In this document: piece by piece, positions 32,695 to 42,887 of the stretch
How positions within the stretch are numbered: position 1 is the first letter of the stretch
Layout: each line of letters opens with the position of its first letter
From: Mastigamoeba balamuthi
Lineage: Eukaryota > Evosea > Mastigamoebida > Mastigamoebidae
Length of the DNA stretch: 64,000 nt
Assembly (NCBI GenBank): GCA_902651635.1
Contig: CACRSC010000037.1
Location: 317,701-381,700, forward strand
Direction of reading: 5' to 3'
Program-made: the position numbers and the translations under genes
The notes under the pieces: generated by a model
Told to the model about the DNA's origin: nothing
Databases searched by the model: none
Seen by the model: only the letters and a program-made list of their open reading frames with translations

Positions 32695-35463
32695 ATGAGC
32701 GACGCAGCGCGGCAGCAGCGCCCGCACAGGGGCGGCAGGGCGGACCTCCGTGTGCGCGCCGACGGCGAGGGCCACCGCGTGGCAGTCACCGACAAAGGTC
32801 CGCGCCCCCCCCGTCGCCGCCGCACAGCGAACAGCGAACAGCACAACAGCACAGCGAAGACCAGCAGCAGCGGAGGGCACTGGGGGCACCGACAGCACCA
32901 CTGCTCCCCTCACCTCTGGCGCTGCCCACAACTACGCGCACCCCCCCTCCTCCCCCACCCGCAGAGGCGCCGCGCAGGGTCAGGAGCGCTGGGGCGGACG
33001 CCAGGAGCGCCGCGCAGGTCCTCGTGACGGGCGCCCCCGCCAGCGTCGGCCTCGACAAGGCCCGCATCCCACCCGCCTGCGACGTCACCGGCGACGTCAC
33101 TTTTCTCCCTGGCTGACGTCACCTCGGAAAAAACCCCTCTGTGGGCCCCCCCCGGTGGTGCCCTCTCGCTCTGGTGGTGCCCTGTCGTGTCGCGGGGGGG
33201 GCTCTGAGCGCAGATGCGGCAGTTCCTCATCGCGAGGCTGAAGCAGCTGGGCGGGGGCCCCGGGAGGGTGTGGGTCTACGTGGGCCGCAACGCCATCACG
33301 CGCACGGGGACGTCGCTCTGGGTCTCGGTCGCCGGCCCCGAGCAGGCCCGCGAGCTCGTCCGCGTGGTCGACGGCGCCGTGTACCAGGAGTCGCTGGTGC
33401 GCACCGCCCAAAGCAATTGACTGCGTGCCCGCCACCCACTGCCCCCTCTGACGGCTGCGTCCGGGGGGTGCGGGGAGAGAGCAGCTGAGCGCGGTGGTGG
33501 TGGCCAAGAGCGAGGCGAGCAAGGGGGCGGAGGAGCTGATCGCGCGGGTGCTGGCGGCCAACTACAACGAGGCGCAGGCGTCGCTGGACCTGTCGGGGTT
33601 CGCGGGCAAGACCGGGGGCCGCCTGAGCCTGGCGCAGGTCGACACGGCGCGGGCCGTGATGGACCAGGTGGCGGCGGCGCTGCCGGGACTGGTGTTCCTG
33701 AGCCTCGACGACAACAGGCTCGAGTCGCTGCAGCCCTTTGTGGCGCTCGCCCGCAAGTGCCCCACCGTCCAGGCCCTCTTTGCCAAGCGCAACCTCTTCC
33801 GCTCGCCCCGCGACCTCGCGGCCGTGCGCAGCCTCAGCCTCGTGCGCATCGGCGTCGAGGGCAACCCCTGGGACAACCCCGACAAGAACGTCCTCTACGA
33901 GTGCGCTCTCCTCCCCCGCTGTGTCCCCTCCCCTCCCTCCGGGACAAGCCCTGGCCGGATGCTGAGAGCTCCCAGCCGCCAGATGGGCCGCCTTTCCTCC
34001 CCGGATCCCCTCTGCGCTCAGAGCCAGCACAGCCCTTGTTCCTCCTCCTCCTCCTCGTTTCCCTGACCCCGCCCTCCCGCAGCGAGCTCAAGAAGCTCTT
34101 CCCCAACCTCATGATGATCGACGGCGACAACGTGGCGTCGCCGTTCCAGTTCAACCTGCCGGGGTACCTGACGGCCCCGTGCATCCCGGGCGTGCGCCCC
34201 GGCTTCTCGCCGTCGCCGCAGGTCGGCAGCTTTGCGGAGCGCTTTGTCCGCGGGTTCTTCCAGATGCTCGAGGGCGCCAGCTCCGAGGCCCTCCTGCAGC
34301 TCTACACCGACCGCTCCACTCTCAGCGTCACCTTCAGGCCCGCCCCGTCCCACCGCCGCTGCCCACCCACTCGGCGTTGGCGCTGCGCTGACGCACGCGT
34401 TATTCCCTCCCTTCCCCGCAGTGGCGAGGCGCTGCACATGGAGCAGACCTACAAGAGGAACAGGAACCTCGCGGACGTCCTGACCCGCAGTGCGCCGAGC
34501 CCGCTGTCACACACTCTCCTCATCGATTGACTGCTGCGCGGGGCTGGTGCAGGGGACAGGACGGGGACGAGGTACGAGGCCGTGGCGGGGTCGTTCAAGA
34601 TAGTCTCGGCGCTGCTGGAGGAGATGCCCAAGGCGGTGCACAGCCTCGACAACCAGGCACTGCTCGACGTCGTCGAGGCCGTGACGGGCTCAGCCACGCC
34701 GCTCATCGTCGTCACCATCTACGGCGTCGTCAGATTCCGTAAGCCCAGCTCCCTTCGGTCGCCTCTGTTTGTGTCGTCCCTCGCCCCACACGATGGCATT
34801 GGACTCCCTCGGCCTTGTGCGGCGCGCATCGGTCCTCTGTGCGGGGTCCATCGAGGCTCCGCACAGCGTCGTATGAACGTAGTGCGGACCGCAATTACAG
34901 CACCTTCGCTGGCTGGCTGCACCGTATCGTGAGGACACTTGTGCTGTATGCTGCGGCCGTGCCAAGTTAATTTGAGAGCAATTCAATTACCTTGTTGTTC
35001 TCCCACGTTCCTTCGATGCTGCACGACCCTGACGCACGTGCGCGTGCACCGGCACCGCTCGCAGCGACGTTGGACGCGCAGAAGGAGCGCTCGTTCACGC
35101 GCCGGCTGGTGCTCCAGAACACCACCGCCAACGCGCTGGGCGCCGTCATCCTTAACGACCAGTACAGCATCACGGGCTACCTCGGCCGTAACCCCGCCCT
35201 CCAGGCCTGCATCGAGCCACCCGCAGTGGCGCGACCTCGTCTCCGTGCGTCGCTGCTGCAGCAGCTCAGTCGGTTCTGACGTTGTGGGGACGCCCGTCCA
35301 GGAGCGGCAGCAGATGTGCGCCAGCTTCCAGAAGGAGACGCACCTCAACGCGGCGTTCACGCGGCAGGCCCTCGAGAACAACGCGTGGAGCTACGAGGCG
35401 GCAGCCGCCAACTTTGCGCAGCTGCAGGCGAGCGGCAGCATCCCGGCCGCCGCCTTTGAGTAG
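32695..35463 (+). CDS. NXF1: NXF1/Mex67-type nuclear mRNA export receptor
   Basis: Multi-exon. A short basic Arg/Gly N-terminus (MSDAARQQRPHRGGRADLR) precedes an RRM-like RNA-binding domain (MRQFLIARLKQLGGG; VWVYVGRNAITRTGTSLW). A leucine-rich-repeat block follows (LVFLSLDDNRLESLQPFVAL; IGVEGNPWDNP). Next is an NTF2-like domain (FVRGFFQMLEGASSEALLQL; HSLDNQALLDVVEAVTGS; RRLVLQNTTANALGAVILND). The C-terminal UBA-like TAP-C domain reads QQMCASFQKETHLNAAFTRQ then ANFAQLQASGSIPAAAF. The order and the C-terminal NxxW-like helix are diagnostic of NXF1. Role by family: heterodimer with p15/NXT1 carries mRNPs through FG-nucleoporins. The last exons are duplicated as a pseudogene at 41.6-42.3 kb in inverted orientation. 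Confidence 0.93.
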
Positions 35464-36498
35464 CGCAGCGGCGCAGCCAATGCAGGCCGATACGGGCCCC
35501 TATTTGCTGTTGTATACCCTCCTTGCCTGCCTGCCGTTTCTCGCGGGCCACCGAGGCACATCAATTGCTTATGGGCAAAGAGCCCTACATGATCAAGATG
35601 TTGCGGGGCCTACGAGGAAGTGGGGGTGGGGGAGCCTCTGTTTCTCGTTGGCTCCTGAGCCCACGTCGGGCGCCGAGCGGCTGAGCTGGGCGACTGGCGC
35701 CGTTGCCACAGGGTAAGCGGAGGTGAAATGCTCCACTCGGACCACAAAAGTGGGCAGGGTTATCCTCACCTGTGCCCCTCGGTCGTCCTGTTCGCGGACG
35801 ACATGCCCCGAGCCCTGTAACCGCCACTTCCGACGTGCAGAACGACGCTCTGTAAATGCTCTGCTCCGCCTTCACAACCGCCGCGGGCGGCGGGGGGTTG
35901 CCCGTCTCGCGTTGTGTGCTGAAGGATGGGCCGTAGTCTGACGGCATCGCGGGGTTGGCCCTGCTCGCTGGACAAGCCTGGGCGCTCTTGTCGCGGCCTC
36001 CGACAACCTGACAGTGCAACTGAAGGTCAAACTCGATGAAAAACGAGACCGCACTTTGCAACGAAGAACCCCTCAGCCGGGTGAGGGCCCCGAAAAGCAA
36101 GAAAAGTAGCTGCAGAGGACGCGCTCTGGGAACGGAGAAGCAGATTGGGCCAGTTCTTCGGGAGCTCGAGGAAGAGGGGCAGGGCAGAGCACCCTGCATG
36201 GCCCGCATTCGCGCAGAGCTGCTCCGCACAGGGTCCGCACAGATTAAAATGGCCGTTGGCACGTCTGCAGGTGCACGCTGCCCTGCGGGGCCCCGAATGT
36301 GGGCACAGTTGCACTCAAAGTGCACACATGCCACGAATCAAGCGATCCAGCGCTGGTGCGGCAATTGTCCACTATTGGATATGGTCCCCCTGATATCTGT
36401 GCACCATGAGCCGTTGCAAGACAACCGACCGCCAGTTGCAGAGCTCACAAACATAAAAACACCGAGAAAGTAACTGAGCACCTGCGGGACTTTGTGCA
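35464..36498. other. Intergenic region between NXF1 and GH16 genes
   Basis: About 1 kb. A long minus-strand open frame spans 35585-36334 but lacks domains and is Pro/Ser/Arg-rich in a way typical of antisense GC-rich DNA. A Cys/His-containing stretch near 36220-36310 is too weak to call. Confidence 0.4.
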
Positions 36499-37883
36499 AT
36501 GCCACACCGAAACGGCGTACAGATGCTGCTCGTGGCCCTCGCGGTCGCGGGCACGGCGCAGGGGCTGCGCTGGGCAGGGTACGACTGGACCCCGCGCGAG
36601 GGCGGCACCAAAGTCTCGGGGCCCGCGGACAACTACTGGTCCGCCTCCAACGTCGCCGTCGACGCACAGGGGCACCTCGTCCTCAGCATCGCCCCCACGT
36701 CCGCTGCCGGGGGCCACGTCGCCTGTGCGCAGGTCGACGGCCCCAACCTGGGCTACGGCAGGTACACACCTCCGCTTTTCTCTGTCAGTGTGCGAGCACC
36801 TTTTTTGTGCAGTTTGTCTCGCAATTCGCAATTCGAATTCAATTCGGCAATATCCCTTCTTATTATCATGATGGAGCGTTCACCCCGTAGGCTAACACTG
36901 CGAACTGTTGAGCTCTCTCACTCATTCGCTCAATGCACGAGATAACTGGGAGGTCCACAGATAAATAATCGCAGGCCAAAAACGGAGATGCCCTCTCACT
37001 TATGATACTGTTTTTCCTTTTGAGGTCACCACTAACCCACGGTTTCACAGGTACACGTGGGACGTGGAGGGCACCGTGGAGCAGATCACCGAGGACGAGA
37101 ACGCGGTGCTGGGCCTGTTCCTGTACAGGGACGACGAGCACGAGATCGACATCGAGTACGCCAGGTGGGGCCAGCTGGTGCCCGAGGCCCCCAATATGGA
37201 CTACGTCAACCAGCCCGAGAAGCCCAAGTCCAGAGCCCACTTCTGGAGCATGCCCAAGGGCATCGCCAAGCAGCGCCACTCGTTCATCTGGAAGAGCGAC
37301 TCGATCTCCTGGGAGTCGCGGGACATCACCAAGAGCTCCGTGGGCAAGGTCGTCCACACGTGGTCGACGACCCTGGCCCCCATTCCCAAGGCAGAGGGTG
37401 CGTTCGGCAGAATGTCGATTTTCTGAGTTTTTCCTGGTTTTTTGCTCCAATTTGTCATTTGTTCCTGTCATCCACTGACGTCAGTGCGCGGGCATAGAGG
37501 GGGAGATGCCGGTTCTGATCAACTGGTGGATGATGGACCACAAGGCGCCGAGGCTGGCGACTCCGATGAAGGCGACGATCCTGGACTTCAAGTTCTCCAA
37601 GAAACTCGAGTTCGAGCCCGACGGCACCGACGCCTCCAGCGCCGCTCCGGAGCCTTCGAGCGCTGCCCCGAAGCCCTCCAGCGCCGCTCCTGAGCCCTCG
37701 AGCGCCGCTTCGACCCCGAAGCCCTCCAGCGCCGCTCCGGAGCCATCCAGCGCCGCCCAGAAGACCTCCAGCGCCGTCCCCCAGCCCAACTCACATGCAC
37801 AGTCCTCTGACGACATCGTCAAGGGGACCGGGGTGATGGCAGCGCCTCTGTGCCTGCTGGCTGTGGTGGCTGCACTGATGTGA
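36499..37883 (+). CDS. GPI-type GH16-fold secreted glycosidase/lectin
   Basis: Three exons (36499-36761, 37051-37397, 37498-37883). The signal peptide MLLVALAVAGTAQG follows a short basic lead. The jelly-roll domain begins LRWAGYDWTPREGG, has NYWSASNVAVDAQGHLVLSI, and carries the GH16 catalytic core HEIDIEYARWG, with both Glu and the Asp present. Later IWKSDSISWESRDI and INWWMMDHKAPRL complete the sandwich. A Ser/Ala/Pro repeat region (PEPSSAAPKPSSAA) follows. The end, VMAAPLCLLAVVAALM, is a GPI-attachment-type hydrophobic tail. GH16 enzymes cleave beta-1,3/1,4-glucans or related polymers; substrate unknown. A second gene at 48-50 kb is a close paralogue. Confidence 0.8.
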
Positions 37884-38013
37884 GCGACTCCAAAGGACAC
37901 CTGATTGAGAATCTGGGAGTAGTGAACTCTACCAAAGGCCAAACAAATGACCTGCACAACATGTAACCAGGATCTCTCTCTTTCTCTCTCTCTGAAAGAG
38001 AGGCACATCATAT

Positions 38014-38716
38014 GAGGCTGGTCCGATTTCTTTGCAGAAAAACGCAATTAAACAGTTTGACAGCAAGAAGATCGAGTCAATTTACAATAGGTGTTCAGTG
38101 CATACTAGCGACTGTAAGAGTATACTGCTCTGCATACTGAACAACGTTTGGCTTGGCCCCAAACGAAGTGAAGTGTTCCTTGACATAGCCTTCGTTTTCT
38201 TCACTGGAGGACTTACTACTGATTGACAAGAAATGAACTGATAACTTCTCTTACAGGGGTTTGTGACTTGCCCCTCTTTGATTGCACTGAAAGAGTTGTA
38301 TTCCCAATGTGATAAAAACATCTGGCTTGGTTCTGTGAAGGATTCTGTGTTTCTGGAAGGCCATTTTGATGTAATGAAGCCATTTTAAAAGCCTCAGCCG
38401 TGAAAGGTCCTGAAAGTAGAGTGAGTGCCTTTGACCCTCATAAGGACCCGTTCTTTGGTCATGGTTCAGAGTGTCTTCTGGTGCCACGCACTCATAGTCT
38501 TTGCCTTATGGCCCTTTTTCAGGAGTGGCCAATTTTTGGATCTGGCCAGTAACGTGAATGGGAAACGTCCAAGCAGTACGATATTTTGTGTGCCTCTTTA
38601 TGCACGATATTTGTATCAAGCTTTCCTCTTTTTTTCCACTCTCGTTTGTAAGGGGATCTACAATTATCTCTCCAGATACCCATGTTCGGAGCAATGATGA
38701 CTGCTTTTTCGTGCAT
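38014..38716. other. Spacer between the GH16 gene and its duplicated 3' end
   Basis: About 700 nt of AT-leaning DNA with no recognisable gene. Confidence 0.4.
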
Positions 38717-38950
38717 AACTCACATGCACAGTCCTCCGACGACATCGTCAAGGGGGTCAAGGTGATGGCAGCGCCTGTGGGCATGCTGGCTGTGGTGGCT
38801 GCCCTGATGTGAGCGTCTCCCAAGACACCAATTGATAATCTGGTAGTAGTGAACCCAATCAAAGGCCATAAAATGGCCTGCGGAGCATGTAACCAGGATC
38901 TCTCTCTCACTCTGAAGGAGAGGCACATCATGGGGCTGGTAGCCTCGGCC
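38717..38950 (+). pseudogene. Duplicated 3' end of the GH16 gene
   Basis: Starting at AACTCACATGCACAGTCC this copies 37788-38015 of the upstream gene: the codons for SDDIVKG...MAAP, the GPI-type tail ending VVAALM with its TGA, and about 130 nt of 3' flank including the TCTCTCTC...GAGAGGCACATCAT tract. No 5' coding part accompanies it, so it is a gene-end fragment. Confidence 0.8.
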
Positions 38951-39018
38951 AAGTTCATTTCTGGCTCTCAGTGTTTAAGGCAGAGCTTATGCCTCTACAC
39001 ATCAGCCAAAGCTCAGAT

Positions 39019-40959
39019 TCAATTGAGGATCAGGAAGAGCACAGCGATGGCAGCAGACACCAGGCCAGTGCAGCTCGTGGGGCTCCCGGTGCCGCTGGCG
39101 CCGGTGCCGTGGAGGTCGGCGGGCCACCAGTGGGGGTCGGTGCTCCACTCGGAAACGAACGCGCTGCCCCGGAGCCCCGCAGCGGCCGCGGCCACCGACG
39201 ACGTGCAGAACGACGCCCCGCGGCCCCTCAGCTCCGCCTCCACGACAGCCGCTGGCGGCAGGGCGCCCGGGAAGGGCGGGGCGTCGGTGCGCGGGAGCAG
39301 GGCGACCCTGAGAGTGCGGCCCCCGGGGCCCAGAGTGGCGTTGGCGACCTCGAGGTGGTGGTACCCCAGGCACTGCTCCCGCAGCGCCTCCTCCAGCGCC
39401 CGCAGCGCCCCCGCGCCCCTGGGGAACGTGGCGCGCGACGTGGCGTTGACGCTGATGCCCAGGAATGCCGGGGCGCCAGCGGTGCAGCCCGCGCGGGCGC
39501 TGTCGGGGGCCGAGCCCGCGGGGCAGCTGCAGGCGTACGAGCACCAGGGGCCGCCGTCGCACTGCTCGCCCGCGTCCACGGCGCCGTTGCCGCACGCGGC
39601 CGGCACGGGGGACACGGCCACGCCCGCGAGGGACCCCAGGACAAAGGCGTAGCCGTCGGGCGTGCCGTGTATGCGCCTGTCGACCGCGCGCCCCGCGCAC
39701 TCGACGACAAAGTGGAAGCGCGCCCAGCCGACGGGGCTTTCGCGCACTGCGCTCCTGTTGGGCCCGACGGCCACGCGGACGACGACGCCCTGCGACACGT
39801 CGCCCGCGGTGGCGTCGACGAAGACGTCGCGGGGCTCCGCCGAGACGGCGAGGCCGCTCTGCCGCGCTGCGCCCGCGCACTGCTCGACGAGCGAGCGGGC
39901 CACGTCGACGGCGTCGCTGTGCCTGAGGCCGCGCCGCGGGCACTGCGGGGCGTCGAAGGGCTCCCGCTTGCCCAGCTGCTCCATCGTCTGCAGGACCACG
40001 CCGACGACGACGGCGGCCGAGTCGGCGACGGCGCAGCGGCCCCCGGCGGCGGCCTGCGCGGCGTGCGGGGCGCACGTGCAGTCGGCGGCCCTGCAGAGCC
40101 CCTCGGCGTCGCCCGCCGGCTCGCACTCCTCGCCCGCCCCGACGACGCCGTCGCCGCACCGTGTGCACGACCCCGCGGGCGCCTCCGACGCCGCCGCCGC
40201 GGCGGCGCTGACGCAGCGGCCCGAGCAGAGGGCGCAGGGGCAGCCGAGGGCCGAGCGGACGGCGCAGAGGCGCTGCCAGTCGCCGCTGCCGCTGGCGTTG
40301 CGGGCGAGGTCGCAGGAGCCCAGGGCGGCCGTGAGGTTGGCCTCGCTGGCGCTGCCGTCGGCCGTGTCGGTGCAGGCGACGCGGGCGGCGACGGCCGCGC
40401 CGCTGCTGAAGAGGTCGGCGGCCTCGACGCGGGTCCGCAGGCGCCACGACGTCCTGTTGTGCGCCGGCGACGACGACGGGGCGCCCTCGAGGACCGCCTG
40501 GGCGGCCAGCGAGCGCACAGCCACGCCGCCGACGGTGAAGACCAGGCGCGACTGGCAGGCGACCGTGCTACCGGCGGGGCGGGAGGACACGAGGCCGTGG
40601 GTGAGGACCCCGTGGAACAGCTCGACGGTGCCCCCGGTGCGCCAGAGAGGGCTCAGGACGACGTTGGCGCCGTGGCCCGGCGTCTCGGTGACGAAGAAGC
40701 TTTGCGACCGCGCGAATGAGGCGCTGGCGGCTGGCAGGTTCACCGCCAGCAGGGCGACGGCAACAAGATAAGGGAGGCCTGTGCCACAGGAGTGGGCAGT
40801 TGGACGCGTCAGGGAGATAATGGAGAGGAGAGAAAATATTGAAGAAGAATTGGAGGAACAGGGCACAGCAGAGCTGTGTTGCGCGGCACAGGCGAGCACG
40901 CGACGGGGTGAAGGAAGGGCAGGGGTGTGCGGTGCACCGAGGGTGCGCTGTGCTGTCAT
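39019..40959 (-). CDS. Surface protein with DUF4215-type Cys repeats and GPI-like tail
   Basis: A long open frame ends at 39019. The hydrophobic LPYLVAVALLAVNLPAASA at about 40725-40775 looks like the core of a signal peptide. The start is uncertain: ATG at 40959 is in frame, but an upstream exon spliced at the CAG at about 40780 would give a better signal peptide. The ectodomain contains two DUF4215-type modules (CGDGVVGAGEECE; CGNGAVDAGEQCDGG) and other Cys pairs. It ends with a hydrophobic stretch (TGLVSAAIAVLFLILN) without a cytosolic tail, suggesting GPI anchoring. The same module type occurs in the 9-11 kb protein. Function unknown; adhesion or binding is a guess. Confidence 0.7.
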   Translation of the reverse strand: MTAQRTLGAPHTPALPSPRRVLACAAQHSSAVPCSSNSSSIFSLLSIISLTRPTAHSCGTGLPYLVAVALLAVNLPAASASFARSQSFFVTETPGHGANVVLSPLWRTGGTVELFHGVLTHGLVSSRPAGSTVACQSRLVFTVGGVAVRSLAAQAVLEGAPSSSPAHNRTSWRLRTRVEAADLFSSGAAVAARVACTDTADGSASEANLTAALGSCDLARNASGSGDWQRLCAVRSALGCPCALCSGRCVSAAAAAASEAPAGSCTRCGDGVVGAGEECEPAGDAEGLCRAADCTCAPHAAQAAAGGRCAVADSAAVVVGVVLQTMEQLGKREPFDAPQCPRRGLRHSDAVDVARSLVEQCAGAARQSGLAVSAEPRDVFVDATAGDVSQGVVVRVAVGPNRSAVRESPVGWARFHFVVECAGRAVDRRIHGTPDGYAFVLGSLAGVAVSPVPAACGNGAVDAGEQCDGGPWCSYACSCPAGSAPDSARAGCTAGAPAFLGISVNATSRATFPRGAGALRALEEALREQCLGYHHLEVANATLGPGGRTLRVALLPRTDAPPFPGALPPAAVVEAELRGRGASFCTSSVAAAAAGLRGSAFVSEWSTDPHWWPADLHGTGASGTGSPTSCTGLVSAAIAVLFLILN

Positions 40960-41633
40960 CGGTCGGCGTCGGTATGCCCGAGAGGGGCTGGTGGACTGTG
41001 AACTGAAGACCCGGGAAAACGCAGAGGCACCCGCCAGACAAACAACGAATTGAGAAGAAACGGAGGTGTCGTTGTGGATCTGCTGGGCTCTCTGACAGTA
41101 CGTTGCCGAGAGAATTCCCGCCTGCCGATGGGCTCCGCCGGTGGCCCGGGAAGGGAGGAAAAGCGAAGGAGCGGCAGGAGCTGCATGGTGCACCGCGTTT
41201 GGGAGACTCTGCTCGATTCCTGACGTAGGCGCCATGCAGGCAAGTGAGGGCGTTCGGCAGTGGCGAAGGTTTGAGCAGCGCGGCCCACGGGAAAGGTCTT
41301 CCTGTCCTTCTGATATCTTTCCCGCCTGTCATCGCCTTTCCTTCAATTTTCTCTTGAGCGCCGTTGCTCCTCATCGGACTTGTGATCCTCCCAGCAGATG
41401 GCCGCTCTGGCCCCTTGATATTCACATTGCCATTCACTTCTTAGAGCCAACGACAGCCACTCCTGTGTTGTCCAACTTCTACAAAGGAACTACCGCAGTC
41501 AATCCACTGAAACGATCGGCAATTCGAGAAGATGTGTAGACCCCAGAAGAGGTTCTATGGACATCCTTGCCGGAAGTATTCCTCATAATGTAAGCTGGTC
41601 TGTGCCATTACTTAGGGCTCACGCCATTGAAGC
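40960..41633. other. Intergenic region, no gene recognised
   Basis: About 670 nt upstream of the DUF4215 protein. It may contain its first exon and promoter. No family-level signal was found. Confidence 0.35.
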
Positions 41634-42266
41634 ACTCGCCGGCAGCTGCGAAATTGGCGGCGGCTGCCTCGCGCGTTGTTCTCGAGGGCCTGCCGCATGA
41701 ATGCCGCGTTGAGGTGCGTCTCCTTCTGGAAGCTGGCGCACATCTGCTGCCGCTCCTGGACGGGCGTCCCCACAACGTCAGAACCGACTGAGATGCAGCA
41801 GCAGCGACGCACGGAGCTGAGGTCGCGCCACTGGGGGCGGCTCGATTCAGGCCTGGAGGGCGGGGTTGCGGCCGAGGAAGCCCGTTATGCTGTACTGGTC
41901 GTTGAGGATGAAGGCACCCAGAGCATTGGCGGCAGTGTTTTGGAGCACCAGCCAGTGCATGAACGAGCACTCCTTCTGCGCGTCCAACGTCGCTGCACTC
42001 TGTGATGGCCACGCATGAGGCGTGTGAGGAAAGGGGATAAAGTCACATTATAGCAGACACATAGGGCAGTCAATGTGGTACTGCGAGAGCGGCGAGGTCC
42101 AAATGCCGTGGCGAACAGTGTGGCAGCTCAAGGACAAAGACAAGAGAGAAAGAGGGGAAATTGGGTGGGAGGGGGAGCTCTCGGAATCTGACGACGCCGC
42201 AGATGGTGACGACGATGAGCGGCGTGGCTGAGCCCGTCACGGCCTCCACGACGTTGAGCAGCGTCT
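41634..42266 (-). pseudogene. Truncated, inverted NXF1 pseudogene
   Basis: Minus-strand copy of the last part of the NXF1 gene at 34.66-35.45 kb. Around 42180-42262 it encodes VVEAVTGSATPLIVVTI. Around 41885-41990 it matches the exon with LDAQKE...LVLQN. Around 41650-41800 it reads VGTPVQERQQMCASFQKETH then a frame-disrupted end where YEAAAANF becomes RGSRRQF. Exons are still separated by altered intron sequence, so it arose by DNA duplication rather than retrotransposition. The coding frame is broken and the 5' four-fifths are missing. Confidence 0.88.
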
Positions 42267-42887
42267 GATCAGTTCTGGTCAGCCGCTTTTTTTTCCAGTT
42301 TTTGCCAGAGATTTGTGAGTTGCTCGCAGAGCTACATCATGAAGGAACGTTCAGTGTGATGGCAATATCTGAGGGAAGGCGGTTGGGAGTGCCGATGTCA
42401 GACACGACTCTTTTGAGTTTGTTGGATATACCGACACTGTGCCTTTCGGCCCTCCCTTCGCCACACCCAGCCCGTTCATTTTTTTATAAATATATGATCG
42501 GGTTCAGGGGGCACAGTGGCTATCTGCCACAGGGGTGCTACACACACTGGTTGTGTGTTAGCTGTTTCAAAGCGATTCCGGGAATCACTGCCAAGTGTTG
42601 GTTGGCTGAAATAGCTACAACATTGGGAAGTGCCTGAAGCACACAGGCATTCCCTGTTGTTAGCACTCCTTCCTTTTCCCAAACCCAGAGGTGTATTGCA
42701 TAGTTCCCCTCCCCGAGAGAATGCCAGAAACACAGTTCCTTACATCTGTAAGAATCAAGACGGCAGAGCACCGCCACAGTTTATTCTCGGGACCATGACG
42801 GTGTGTGCAGGGCGTTTTCACGTGCTCGTAAGAGCCAGTGAGAGCCGGGCATGAGGTGGTTGAGGGAGACCGAGAGGGCAGTTGCCC
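42267..42887. other. Intergenic region, no gene recognised
   Basis: Mixed composition, with a TTTTTTTATAAATATATGAT stretch near 42480. No coding or repeat signal I can name. Confidence 0.35.

Noticed and set aside
35585-36334. Long minus-strand open frame (249 codons)
   Set aside because: No domain, signal peptide or splice logic; composition is what GC-rich antisense frames give. Competing frames are open over the same stretch.
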